Source of the DNA: Bacteroidales bacterium GP4
GTDB taxonomy: Bacteria > Bacteroidota > Bacteroidia > Bacteroidales > Muribaculaceae
Length of the DNA: 17,905 nt
Assembly (NCBI GenBank): GCA_001701065.1
Contig: DAAL01000140.1
Span: 1 to 17,905 of the forward strand
Direction: 5' to 3'
The stretch's first letter is position 1. The number at the start of each line of letters is the position of its first letter. The notes below the pieces were generated by a model. That model saw nothing but the letters and a program-made list of their open reading frames with translations, was not told where the DNA came from and searched no databases. The translations under genes were made by a program, and so were the position numbers. Positions 1 to 7,837 of this stretch are shown here, one piece after another.

Positions 1-801
1 TGCGGTCGATGATGTCGCAAACCCTATGTTGACGAGAGGAAGCCCCGTTACATTGGTGATTTTGCCCCTTTGGATGAGCGGCGACAGCGAGAAGTGCGGC
101 ACGAATACATCCTTGCCGGTTATCAGCAGCCGGTTCAGGATGTCGGTGTCATGTCTTGATGTGCTGTCATACTCGGCTATGATGAATGCGCAGTTATCGC
201 CTGCCGCCTTGATGGCATCATCGAGCGTGAACTCCGGAAGCTGGTTGTCGTTCAGCCGTGGCGAGAAGTCAGTCACCACGCATCCTGTAGGGTTCAACGC
301 CATATGGGAGGGCTTGCGGCGTAAATGGTTGCGGATGTTCTCGATTTTCGGTCGGCTACCTATTATGATTGTGGGGTAAAACCATTTTCCGGTCGAAATC
401 ATCCGTCGTGTATAGGCTGTGAGGATGCATCTTCCCGTGTAAATCGCAGCGAAAAGCACTCCGAGAAGCGAGAGGATGAGTTTGTAGGATATAAACCTGT
501 CATCGTGGGTGTCGTCGATGAGCGCGACGAAAAAGAACACGCATGTAGCCGCCGCGGACAGGATGAACGTAACGGATGCCTCCTGCAGATAGGACTTGCG
601 GAGTAAGTTCTGGTAGCTTCCGGCAATTGCGCTTAACGCTACGATGAAGAGTGGAAACAGTATTTGCTCCAGCATTACCGGAGTGTGGGTGAGAAACGCC
701 TGCAGTGTGCCGAATCCTCCGTGGTTGCCGGTGTGGTACCGCACGAGGGAAAACACGAAGAATGCCGCAGCCGACGATAAGTAATCTCCGGCTATCCACA
801 T
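1..801 (-). CDS. Polyprenyl-phosphate sugar phosphotransferase (WcaJ-like), N-terminal part, cut by left edge
   Basis: The visible 267 residues match the N-terminal half of exopolysaccharide polyprenyl glycosylphosphotransferases, integral membrane enzymes that put the first sugar-1-phosphate on undecaprenyl phosphate for capsule or exopolysaccharide synthesis. About four hydrophobic segments are visible, near residues 2-20, 45-63, 80-98 and 108-126. They are followed by a Rossmann-like soluble domain that begins around WFYPTIIIGSRPK. The catalytic C-terminal sugar-transferase domain lies beyond the left edge, so sugar specificity cannot be judged. ATG at 801 is the first ATG, but it opens directly on the hydrophobic segment (MWIAGDY). 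An in-frame GTG at 822 would add VTCRHRW, whose basic residues would suit a membrane anchor, so the true start may be 822. It follows tsaC closely and is probably co-transcribed with it. Confidence 0.75.
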   Translation of the reverse strand, partial: MWIAGDYLSSAAAFFVFSLVRYHTGNHGGFGTLQAFLTHTPVMLEQILFPLFIVALSAIAGSYQNLLRKSYLQEASVTFILSAAATCVFFFVALIDDTHDDRFISYKLILSLLGVLFAAIYTGRCILTAYTRRMISTGKWFYPTIIIGSRPKIENIRNHLRRKPSHMALNPTGCVVTDFSPRLNDNQLPEFTLDDAIKAAGDNCAFIIAEYDSTSRHDTDILNRLLITGKDVFVPHFSLSPLIQRGKITNVTGLPLVNIGFATSSTA

Positions 802-824
802 CCATCTATGTCGGCAAGTCACAT

Positions 825-1388
825 TCAAGGGCGTAAAATTATTATGTTTCCGTCAGAATCTATTTTGACAATCCGTGACGGCTGATGAATGGAACGGTCG
901 TCACGGCGAGTAGTGCATGAATAGTCAGCTTTTTCTTTTATGCTGTCAGAAATCAAGTCGAAGGTTGGGGCTGACGGCTCTCCGCTGATATTGGCTGAGG
1001 TTGACACAAGCGGTTTGCCGAATGCCCGGCACAGAGCGTTGGAAAACGGTTCGCGAGTGATGCGTATTCCCACTGTGCCGTCCTCCGCGCTGAGGTTGTG
1101 GGCAAGCCCTTTGGCTCCCGGCAGTATCACTGTGGTAGGGCGGTCGGGGCAGGTGAGCAGTTCCATGACCGGCTTAGGCTGCGCGCCGAAATATTTCTCC
1201 ACCATAGCCATGTCAGGCATAAGCACTATCAGGGCTTTGGAATCGTCGCGGCGCTTGATGTCATAGACCCCGGCAACGCATTCGGGGGAAGTCGCATCGC
1301 AGCCTATCCCCCAGATAGTGTCAGTGGGATACAGTATTGTTCCTCCATTGTTAAGAACTTCACAAGCTTGCTCAATGTCACTCTTCAT
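825..1388 (-). CDS. tsaC: Threonylcarbamoyl-AMP synthase (TsaC/Sua5/YrdC family)
   Basis: This 187-residue protein makes threonylcarbamoyl-adenylate from threonine, bicarbonate and ATP, the first step of the t6A37 modification of ANN-decoding tRNAs in the cytoplasm. The YrdC fold is recognisable from YPTDTIWGIGCDA (residues 20-32), the basic KRRDDSK stretch (45-51), the PTTVILPG strand (84-91), VGIRI (106-110) and the STSAN nucleotide-binding motif (129-133). It is short, as in TsaC, and lacks the extra C-terminal domain of longer Sua5 proteins. It is divergent from uvrA, with 142 bp between the two starts, and a sugar transferase gene lies immediately downstream on the same strand. A TATCTTTG box 24 bases upstream supports this start. 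Family assignment is secure; the symbol follows the short-form convention. Confidence 0.93.
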   Translation of the reverse strand: MKSDIEQACEVLNNGGTILYPTDTIWGIGCDATSPECVAGVYDIKRRDDSKALIVLMPDMAMVEKYFGAQPKPVMELLTCPDRPTTVILPGAKGLAHNLSAEDGTVGIRITREPFSNALCRAFGKPLVSTSANISGEPSAPTFDLISDSIKEKADYSCTTRRDDRSIHQPSRIVKIDSDGNIIILRP

Positions 1389-1411
1389 ACCTTACCTATT
1401 GAAAATATATG

Positions 1412-1419
1412 CAAAGATA
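1412..1419 (-). promoter_or_regulatory. Bacteroidetes -7 box for tsaC
   Basis: On the minus strand this reads TATCTTTG, a match to the Bacteroidetes sigma-factor -7 consensus TAnnTTTG, 24 bases ahead of the tsaC start. No clean TTTG -33 element is seen at 19-21 bp spacing, only an A/T-rich stretch. Confidence 0.6.
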
Positions 1420-1504
1420 GCTTTTCGCAGGTTAAAAAGGAAATTTAATACCTATTAAAAATTTTTGTAGGTGCATTGTTTATTACCGATTGCCGATATT
1501 TGAG

Positions 1505-1512
1505 TAACTTTG
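1505..1512 (+). promoter_or_regulatory. Bacteroidetes -7 box for uvrA
   Basis: TAACTTTG matches TAnnTTTG and ends 18 bases before the uvrA ATG, which implies a 5' leader of roughly 10-13 nt. The -33 element is weak: TTTA at 1479-1482 lies 22 bp upstream. Confidence 0.6.
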
Positions 1513-1530
1513 TAGGTTAAAATCATTTCA

Positions 1531-4320
1531 ATGACAGAGCAGAATATCGAAATAAAAGGGGCTAAGGTAAACAATCTGAAAAATGTCGATGTAGCCATAC
1601 CCCGCAATGAGCTTGTGGTGATTACCGGGCTGTCAGGGTCGGGAAAATCATCGCTTGCATTTGACACTTTATATGCTGAGGGGCAGCGTCGCTATGTTGA
1701 AAGCCTTTCAGCCTATGCCCGGCAGTTCTTGGGCAAAATGGCTAAACCGGAAGTGGATTTCATCAAGGGACTTCCGCCGGCGATAGCCATAGAACAGAAA
1801 GTCAATACACGCAACCCGCGTTCCACCGTGGGCACTTCCACTGAGATATACGATTACATGCGACTGCTTTTCGGGCGCATAGGCATCACTTATTCCCCTG
1901 TTTCGGGGCTTCCGGTGAAAAAACACACCACTGACGATGTGGTTTCGGTGGCTAAGAGTTATCCCGAAGGGACACGCATGGCGGTTATCAGCCCCATAAT
2001 GCTCTCGGAGAAACGCTCGTTCAAGTCGCAGTTGGAGGTATATTTGAAAGGTGGTTACTCGCGCCTTGTCAAGGACAACGGATTTGTGTCCATAGAGCAG
2101 ATGCTTGCCGACGGCAAAGTACCTCCTTCCGCTGAAGGCTATGACCTTCTTGTGGACCGCCTTTCGGTGGCTTATGAAGGGGATGAACTGAGCCGACTTA
2201 TCGACTCCTCCGAGACGGCGTTTTTTGAGGGTCACGACGAGATGGCGTTGCTGGTGTGGGAAGGCGATAATGTGCACCGTCACGACTTCTCGAAGCGTTT
2301 CGAGGCTGACGGAATCACTTTCCGTGAGCCGTCGGAGCTTATGTTCAACTTCAATAACCCCTATGGGGCATGTGCCCGCTGCGAGGGTTTCGGAAAGGTC
2401 ATAGGAATTGACCCTAACCTTGTTGTGCCTAACAAGTCGCTTTCAGTCTACGAGGACGCAGTGATGTGCTGGCGCGGCGAGAAAATGAGCGAGTGGAAGA
2501 AAGAACTCATCCACATGGCTCCCCATATAGGGTTCCCCATACACCGTCCTTACTCCGAACTTTCCAAGGATGAGCTTGACATGCTGTGGCACGGCAGAGG
2601 TAGATTCAAGGGCATCGACGGATTTTTCAAGATGGTGGAGGAGAACCAATATAAGATACAATACCGTGTCATGGCGGCGCGTTACCGCGGCAAGACCATG
2701 TGCCCCGACTGCGAAGGTTCACGCCTGCGCAAGGACGCAATGTATGTCAAGGTGGGCGGTGCCACTATATCCGAACTGGTGAAAATGCCGGTCAGCGACC
2801 TTCGCGAGTGGTTCCGCAACCTTCAGCTTGACGAAACCCGCTCGCAGATAGCGTCACGGCTGCTGATCGAAATCAACAACCGCATCAACTTCCTCTGCGA
2901 GGTGGGGCTTGGGTATCTTACCCTTGACCGCCTTTCGTCCACGCTGTCGGGCGGCGAGAGCCAGCGCATAAACCTTGCCACTTCTCTCGGCAGCAGCCTT
3001 GTGGGGTCGCTTTACATCCTTGACGAGCCGAGTATAGGGCTTCACTCGCGCGACACGCAGCAACTCATATCGGTGTTGCGGAAACTGCAGCGCATAGGTA
3101 ATACCGTGGTGGTCGTGGAACATGACGAAGAGATAATACGTGCCGCCGACCATCTCATCGACGTGGGTCCTGAGGCAGGTCGCCACGGCGGCGAGATAAT
3201 ATATCAGGGCGATGTGGCGCACTTGTCGTCAGCCTCTGACTCCTACACTGTGAGGTATCTTAACGGTGAACTTGCGATTCCTGTGCCGAAGCAGCGCAGG
3301 AGGTGGCGCGATTCTATAGAAATAGTGGGCGCATCGGAGCATAACCTTAAAAATATAGATGTGAAATTCCCTCTCGGAGTAATGACTGTAGTGACCGGGG
3401 TGAGCGGCTCCGGCAAGTCGACCCTCGTGCGTGACATCCTCTACCGCGGGCTTGTAAGGCACTTGGGCGAGGCTGGCGACGCTCCGGGACAGCACAAGGC
3501 TATAAGAGGTGATTTGTCACGGATAATGCAGGTGGAGTTTGTCGACCAGAATCCCATAGGGAAATCGTCGCGCAGCAATGCCGCCACTTACCTCAAGGCT
3601 TATGACGAGATACGTAAACTCTATGCCGACCAGCAGATGTCAAAGCAGATGGGCTACACTCCCGCCCACTTCTCGTTCAATGCCGAAGGAGGACGCTGCG
3701 AGGAGTGCAAGGGCGAAGGCGTGATTACGATAGAGATGCAGTTCATGGCTGACATAGTGATACCGTGCGAGGCTTGCCACGGCGAGAGGTTCAAGCGTGA
3801 GATTCTTGAAGTGGAATACCGGGGCAAAAACATCAACGATGTGCTCAACATGACTGTAAATCAAGCTATAGAGTTCTTCAGCGAGGAGATTAACACCGCT
3901 ACAAGGAAGATTGTGCGTCGGTTGAAGCCGTTGCAGGACGTGGGATTGGGCTACATCAAGCTCGGACAGTCATCGTCCACCCTGTCAGGCGGTGAGAACC
4001 AGCGTGTGAAACTTGCCTATTTCCTGGCGCAGGAAAAACCGTCGCCCACCATGTTTATTTTCGACGAACCTACCACAGGACTGCACTTCCATGACATAAA
4101 CACACTCATGGACTCGTTCAACCGTCTTATCAATGCCGGACATACGGTGGTGATAATCGAGCACAACATGGATGTGATCAAGTGCGCCGACTATGTGATA
4201 GACATAGGGCCCGAAGGGGGCGAAGCCGGAGGCAATGTGGTTGTGACAGGCACTCCCGAGCAAGTTGCGGCGTGCGCCGAAAGCTACACAGGAAAGTATC
4301 TTGCGGAGAAGCTGAACTAA
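1531..4320 (+). CDS. uvrA: Excinuclease ABC subunit UvrA
   Basis: This 929-residue protein is the damage-recognition ATPase of nucleotide excision repair; a UvrA dimer loads UvrB at lesions. It has both ABC modules. In the first, Walker A is GLSGSGKSS (33-41), the signature is LSGGESQR (472-479) and Walker B is ILDEP (496-500). In the second, Walker A is GVSGSGKST (623-631), the signature is LSGGENQR (818-825) and Walker B is FIFDEP (842-847). An insertion-domain zinc site uses C281-x2-C284 and C391-x2-C394. The C-terminal zinc finger is C723-x2-C726-x19-C746-x2-C749. NPRSTVGT near residues 92-99 is the usual conserved block. Length and motif spacing are normal, so it should be functional. 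It is monocistronic, divergent from tsaC and convergent with the acyl-CoA synthetase gene. Confidence 0.98.
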   Translation: MTEQNIEIKGAKVNNLKNVDVAIPRNELVVITGLSGSGKSSLAFDTLYAEGQRRYVESLSAYARQFLGKMAKPEVDFIKGLPPAIAIEQKVNTRNPRSTVGTSTEIYDYMRLLFGRIGITYSPVSGLPVKKHTTDDVVSVAKSYPEGTRMAVISPIMLSEKRSFKSQLEVYLKGGYSRLVKDNGFVSIEQMLADGKVPPSAEGYDLLVDRLSVAYEGDELSRLIDSSETAFFEGHDEMALLVWEGDNVHRHDFSKRFEADGITFREPSELMFNFNNPYGACARCEGFGKVIGIDPNLVVPNKSLSVYEDAVMCWRGEKMSEWKKELIHMAPHIGFPIHRPYSELSKDELDMLWHGRGRFKGIDGFFKMVEENQYKIQYRVMAARYRGKTMCPDCEGSRLRKDAMYVKVGGATISELVKMPVSDLREWFRNLQLDETRSQIASRLLIEINNRINFLCEVGLGYLTLDRLSSTLSGGESQRINLATSLGSSLVGSLYILDEPSIGLHSRDTQQLISVLRKLQRIGNTVVVVEHDEEIIRAADHLIDVGPEAGRHGGEIIYQGDVAHLSSASDSYTVRYLNGELAIPVPKQRRRWRDSIEIVGASEHNLKNIDVKFPLGVMTVVTGVSGSGKSTLVRDILYRGLVRHLGEAGDAPGQHKAIRGDLSRIMQVEFVDQNPIGKSSRSNAATYLKAYDEIRKLYADQQMSKQMGYTPAHFSFNAEGGRCEECKGEGVITIEMQFMADIVIPCEACHGERFKREILEVEYRGKNINDVLNMTVNQAIEFFSEEINTATRKIVRRLKPLQDVGLGYIKLGQSSSTLSGGENQRVKLAYFLAQEKPSPTMFIFDEPTTGLHFHDINTLMDSFNRLINAGHTVVIIEHNMDVIKCADYVIDIGPEGGEAGGNVVVTGTPEQVAACAESYTGKYLAEKLN

Positions 4321-4341
4321 GAAACGCTGCCTTGGCGGTGA

Positions 4342-4364
4342 ACACCTGACAAGGAATCAGGCGT
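4342..4364. terminator. Hairpin between convergent uvrA and acyl-CoA synthetase genes
   Basis: An 8-bp stem (ACACCTGA with TCAGGCGT, 7-nt loop) sits between the two convergent genes and includes the TGA stop of the minus-strand gene. In minus-strand RNA the one mismatch becomes a G-U pair. No U-tract follows on either strand, so a role as bidirectional terminator is only a suggestion. Confidence 0.3.
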
Positions 4365-6021
4365 TGTAAAGGTAACGCTTGATGGACCGTTTCGGTGTCT
4401 TTTCAAATTCGTTGGCTATCAGCTGGATGCGGTCGACACGCTCATAGGGCGCAACAAGCTTGTTAAGCTCTTTGAGCACCTTTTCCATCTCTTCGGGAAG
4501 CTGTTCGTGGGACACGCCCATGACATCCATAGCCTCGTAGTCGGGGTACACGAGTGCCACAAGGCGTTTGTTGCGCTCTATCACAAGGCTTTCAGCCACA
4601 AACGGCATGTTGTTCAGCTTCGCCTCTATCTCTTCGGGATAGATGTTCTGACCGTTGGACGAGAGAATCATGGTTTTGTAGCGTCCTTTGATGAATATTG
4701 TGCCGTCGGCGGAGCGGGTGCCCATGTCGCCGGTGTGCAGCCATCCGTCCTTGTCGAGAACTTCGTTGGTGGCTTTGGAATTTTTGTAGTAGCCCTTCAT
4801 GACATTCACGCCTTTCACGCATATCTCGCCCGGTATATTTTCGGGGTCGTCGCTCACAATTTTGCTCTCCATGATATTGGGGAGTGTGCGGCCCGATGAG
4901 CTTACTATGAACTCACGCCACGGGGTGTAGCTGATGAGCGGTCCGCACTCGGTCATGCCGTAGCCCACTGTGAACGGGAACTTGATTTTGTGAAGGAACT
5001 CTTCAACTTCATGGTTGAGCGGCGCGCCGCCCACTATGACCTCTTCAAACTCGCCTCCGAACACATCGACAAGCTTGCGGCAAATGATGGCGTATAACGC
5101 TTTGTCAAGACCCGGAACGGCAAGGACCCAGCGCATGGGGCGTTTGGACAGCAGCGGCACTATCTGTTTGCGGTATATCTTCTCAAGGATAAGCGGAACG
5201 CATATCACGAGGTTCGGCTTCACTTCGGCGAATGCTTTTATAAGCAGCACGGGCGACGGGAGTTTTCCGAACACATAGACATGGGTTCCTACTGCAAGCG
5301 GCACAAGCATGTCGAATGCGCATCCGTAGGCATGGGCAAGCGGAAGGAACGACAGGCACCGTGAGCCTTGGTAGTGCAGTTTCGATTCTATTCCGAATGT
5401 GACATTGCCCCACAGGTTGCGGTAACTTAGCATTACGCCTTTGGAAAATCCGGTGGTTCCTGATGTGTAGTTGAGCACGGCGGTGCTGTCGGGGTTCATG
5501 CGGCGGAATTTCACGTCGCTGCGGTGGAAGTGTTTGTAGCGTTTGGTGAAGTGTGAGCCCAGGTTTTTGAATTCCTTTTCCAGAATTCCGTGGTTGCGCG
5601 GATGCTCGGCAAGAAGTTTCCCGTCAGTCAGCGAGATTGCGCCACGGAGCTTTTCCATTTTGTCAAACTCCAGCGTTTCCCATATGTTATTGTCGACAAA
5701 CAGCAGTATCGACTCGGAATGTTTTATGATGTGCTGTGCGTCAGTGGGGTTGAAATCCTGGAGTATAGGCACAATGGTTGCGCCGTAAGTGATTGTGGCA
5801 AGGAAGGTTATAATCCATCCCGGAGTGTTCTTTCCTATTATGGCTATCTTGTCGCCCGGCTTGATGCCGGTGACCTCAAAGAGCATGTGCATTCGGGCAA
5901 TCCTGAATGCCACATCGGCATAACTCATGGTGGTGTCGCCGCCGTAAGCGGTAAGGGCGGGAAGTTGCCAGTTGTCACGAAAACTTTGTTCGTATATCTC
6001 GTTTAGTTCGGGAAATTCCAT
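4357..6021 (-). CDS. Long-chain fatty acyl-CoA synthetase (AMP-binding, FadD-like)
   Basis: This 554-residue adenylate-forming enzyme probably activates fatty acids to acyl-CoA through an acyl-AMP intermediate. The P-loop-like A3 motif is YTSGTTGFSKG (185-195). The A5 motif is GYGMTECGP (353-361), the A7 motif WLHTGD (427-432) and the hinge/A8 region KGRYKTMILSSNGQNIYPEE (445-464). The C-terminal A10 region reads TPKRSIKRY (542-550). Compared with textbook forms such as TPTLKxKR or GKILRR, the residue aligned with the catalytic lysine appears to be Ser546, with K544 and K548 nearby. This may be normal for the Bacteroidetes subfamily. Substrate chain length cannot be read from the sequence. 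It follows the flavodiiron gene on the same strand, but a 14-bp inverted repeat with a T-run separates the two, so it probably has its own control. Confidence 0.9.
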   Translation of the reverse strand: MEFPELNEIYEQSFRDNWQLPALTAYGGDTTMSYADVAFRIARMHMLFEVTGIKPGDKIAIIGKNTPGWIITFLATITYGATIVPILQDFNPTDAQHIIKHSESILLFVDNNIWETLEFDKMEKLRGAISLTDGKLLAEHPRNHGILEKEFKNLGSHFTKRYKHFHRSDVKFRRMNPDSTAVLNYTSGTTGFSKGVMLSYRNLWGNVTFGIESKLHYQGSRCLSFLPLAHAYGCAFDMLVPLAVGTHVYVFGKLPSPVLLIKAFAEVKPNLVICVPLILEKIYRKQIVPLLSKRPMRWVLAVPGLDKALYAIICRKLVDVFGGEFEEVIVGGAPLNHEVEEFLHKIKFPFTVGYGMTECGPLISYTPWREFIVSSSGRTLPNIMESKIVSDDPENIPGEICVKGVNVMKGYYKNSKATNEVLDKDGWLHTGDMGTRSADGTIFIKGRYKTMILSSNGQNIYPEEIEAKLNNMPFVAESLVIERNKRLVALVYPDYEAMDVMGVSHEQLPEEMEKVLKELNKLVAPYERVDRIQLIANEFEKTPKRSIKRYLYNA

Positions 6022-6026
6022 AAAAA

Positions 6027-6072
6027 AGTCATTTAGTATGCAAATATAACATTTATAACATACTAAATGACT
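6027..6072 (-). promoter_or_regulatory. 14-bp perfect inverted repeat with T-run and internal -7 box
   Basis: On the minus strand the arms AGTCATTTAGTATG (6072-6059) and CATACTAAATGACT (6040-6027) are perfectly complementary around an 18-nt loop. They are followed by six T that end exactly at the ATG of the acyl-CoA synthetase gene. This geometry fits an intrinsic terminator for the upstream flavodiiron gene, although the stem is A/T-rich. The loop also contains TATATTTG (6048-6041), a match to the TAnnTTTG -7 box, so the same repeat may flank a promoter as an operator. No -33 TTTG is seen at the usual distance. Confidence 0.6.
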
Positions 6073-6106
6073 AAATTATCAAAAAATTTAACAAATTGGC
6101 GTTTTA

Positions 6107-7300
6107 TCACGCTTTCCTGATTGCCTCGACCATTGCGTCGGCGAGGACAGCGCACTGCTGCGGAAGGGTGCTGTCAGGGCTTTGGCGCATTTCCACGATG
6201 GGGTCGATTACGTCAATCTTGGCATCGGACAGCATGGTGCGCATCTTCTTCACTGCCTGAGGTCCCCAGGTGAACGACCCGATAGTGGCAACGGTTCGGT
6301 TTGCCATTCCACGGGTGGTAAGCGCTTTCACCACTGTCTCCATGGGCGGGAATATCTCACCGTTGTAAGTGGGCGACGCAAGAAGCACGCCTTTGTAGCG
6401 CATGATGTCGGCAAGGATGAACGAAAGGGGCGAATTGCCGGCGTTGTGGATTTTTATGCTTTTTATGCCGCGTTCGGCAAGTGCCACAGCCATTTCTTCG
6501 GCAAGTGCCTGAGTGTTGCCGTACATCGAGCCGTACACTATCACCACGCCTTCTTCGGCTTCCCAGCGGCTCATGGCTGAATACAGGTTAAGGACTTTAT
6601 CCTTTTCGTCATGCCACACCGGTCCGTGGGTCGAGCACACGTATTCAAATTCGAGTCCACCCACCTTGGTAAACGCTTTTTGCACGAAGGTTCCATATTT
6701 TGCCACGATATTGGAGTAATAACGCATCATTTCGGGGAAATATGCCGCAGTGTCCATTTCATTGTCGATGACTGCGCCGTTCAATGCTCCGAAGCATCCG
6801 AAAGCGTCGCCGGTGAACAATACCTTGTCCTCGATGCAGAATGTCATCATCGTTTCAGGCCAGTGCACCATCGGGGTGAGGTGGAACGACAGGTGCAGAC
6901 CGCCAAGGTCGATGGTGTCGCCGTCCTTTATAGTCATCACGCCTTCTGTCACGTGGTGGTAGCCCTTCACCATGTCGGCGGTTTTGGCGTTGCCCACGAT
7001 TATGATTTCGGGAAACGCTAATTTAAGCAGTCCCACTGCGCCCGAATGGTCAGGCTCCATGTGGTTGATGACAAGATAGTCGGGAGCTTTACCTCCGGTG
7101 AGTTCAAGCACATTGCTTATGAGGGTATCGGTGAATCCAAGATGCGTTCCGTCGATTAACGCTGTTTTTTCGTTGCCTTTAACAATATAGGAATTGTAGC
7201 TTACGCCAAGAGGTAGTTGCCATAACGATTCAAAAAGGGGAGTTGTGCGGTCATTCACGCCTGCATAAAAGACATGAGAAGTAATTTGTTTGATATTCAT
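6107..7300 (-). CDS. fprA: FprA-family A-type flavodiiron protein
   Basis: This 397-residue cytoplasmic flavodiiron protein reduces O2 to water and/or NO to N2O, protecting anaerobes from oxidative or nitrosative stress. The metallo-beta-lactamase-like domain (about 1-245) carries the full diiron ligand set: H80-x-E82-x-D84-H85, H146, D165 and H225. The spacing is like that of Desulfovibrio rubredoxin:oxygen oxidoreductase. The flavodoxin domain (about 251-397) begins with VVIVYGSMYGNT, the FMN phosphate-binding loop. No fused rubredoxin or reductase domain is present, hence class A, so an external electron donor is required. O2 or NO preference cannot be decided from the sequence. A promoter with a good -7 box lies about 60 bases upstream of the start. 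Confidence 0.95.
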   Translation of the reverse strand: MNIKQITSHVFYAGVNDRTTPLFESLWQLPLGVSYNSYIVKGNEKTALIDGTHLGFTDTLISNVLELTGGKAPDYLVINHMEPDHSGAVGLLKLAFPEIIIVGNAKTADMVKGYHHVTEGVMTIKDGDTIDLGGLHLSFHLTPMVHWPETMMTFCIEDKVLFTGDAFGCFGALNGAVIDNEMDTAAYFPEMMRYYSNIVAKYGTFVQKAFTKVGGLEFEYVCSTHGPVWHDEKDKVLNLYSAMSRWEAEEGVVIVYGSMYGNTQALAEEMAVALAERGIKSIKIHNAGNSPLSFILADIMRYKGVLLASPTYNGEIFPPMETVVKALTTRGMANRTVATIGSFTWGPQAVKKMRTMLSDAKIDVIDPIVEMRQSPDSTLPQQCAVLADAMVEAIRKA

Positions 7301-7358
7301 CGTCGTTGTTTTTATAGTTCATCAGTCGGCGATATGCGAGTAAGCCGAAAATAATGCG

Positions 7359-7390
7359 CAAAATTACAAAATAACCGGGTGTTATGCAAT
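7359..7390 (-). promoter_or_regulatory. Promoter of the flavodiiron gene
   Basis: On the minus strand a TAATTTTG -7 box (7366-7359) lies 20 bp downstream of an ATTG (7390-7387) resembling the -33 TTTG. The spacing is right for a Bacteroidetes promoter. It leaves a leader of about 50 nt, which contains a 5-bp hairpin TCGGC/GCCGA near 7326-7348. Confidence 0.55.
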
Positions 7391-7411
7391 ACCTTGTCCA
7401 AAAACTGCATA

Positions 7412-7597
7412 ATTCAGCGTCTTAACGTATCTGGTGTCCCTGTAAATGTCCTTGTAAATGTCCCTGTAAAACTGACTGACACTCAACAATGGATATTGGA
7501 CCTTATTAGGAATTACCCATCTTGAGATGTCTCAACAGCTATCTATAAATGAAAAAACTGCAAAAAGAGCAATGCAGGCACTCTGGCTTCTTGGGAA
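7412..7597 (+). pseudogene. Fossil C-terminus of an AlbA_2/RecG-like ATP-binding protein
   Basis: Read on the plus strand, 7418-7522 gives RLNVSGVPVNVLVNVPVKLT and continues DTQQWILDLIRNYPS, then stops at TGA (7523-7525). The +1 frame carries on from 7527 with MSQQLSINEKTAKRAMQALW. This resembles the repeat linker plus winged-helix tail (SxNEKTAKRAxxxL recognition region) found at the C-terminus of many Bacteroidetes AlbA_2/HATPase_c_4 proteins. No upstream ATPase or AlbA_2 domain is present; the fragment abuts the flavodiiron promoter on the left. Its right side runs into the palindromic element. It is therefore a broken remnant, frameshifted and truncated at both ends. The family link is from memory of such linkers and should be tested by translated search. 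Confidence 0.55.
7435..7470 (+). repeat. Three tandem 12-bp repeats
   Basis: TGTCCCTGTAAA, TGTCCTTGTAAA and TGTCCCTGTAAA lie head to tail with one mismatch. In the plus frame they encode a VPVN-type four-residue repeat of the fossil linker. The 12-bp unit keeps frame, so copy number would only change linker length. Confidence 0.8.
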
Positions 7598-7812
7598 ATC
7601 GTCGAAGACGATGCATTATGGTTAGCCCCATATTTGTATATGGGGTGGTGGCGATATATCCACCAACAAAAACATCGAAGATGTTTCTTAATTGTTCCCC
7701 CAATAAAGGAACATCTTCGACGTTCTTCATGCGACCATCAATCCGCGCTCCCCACATTTCGCTACGCTCAATGTGGGGCTAACAATTACGGCATCGTAGA
7801 AGACGATGCCGT
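7598..7812. repeat. Palindrome-rich element of about 215 bp (MITE- or REP-like)
   Basis: At least five hairpins are packed here. They are ATCGTC-GAA-GACGAT (7598-7612), CCCCATAT/ATATGGGG (7626-7645), TGGTGG/CCACCA (7646-7665), AACATC-GAA-GATGTT (7671-7685, matched again in inverted orientation near 7710-7724), CCCCACATT/AATGTGGGG (7750-7778), and the 10-bp perfect ACGGCATCGT/ACGATGCCGT (7788-7812). The outer parts are themselves inverted repeats: GTTAGCCCCA at 7621-7630 faces TGGGGCTAAC at 7774-7783, with CGATGC near both ends. No open frame of note is present. It starts where the fossil winged-helix reading frame loses its sense and ends 25 bases before the LRR stop, where the last hairpin could help terminate the LRR transcript. 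Confidence 0.65.
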
Positions 7813-7837
7813 GGATTACCTCTATTATAAAAGATGG

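Noticed and set aside
4342..4364. Strong bidirectional terminator between uvrA and the acyl-CoA synthetase gene
   Set aside because: Only a hairpin without a U-tract is present, so it is listed at low confidence rather than as a finding.
7435..7470. CRISPR-like repeats
   Set aside because: Units are 12 bp and directly adjacent without spacers. The arrays at 11582-11765 and 12158-12234 are also contiguous, and no cas gene is present.
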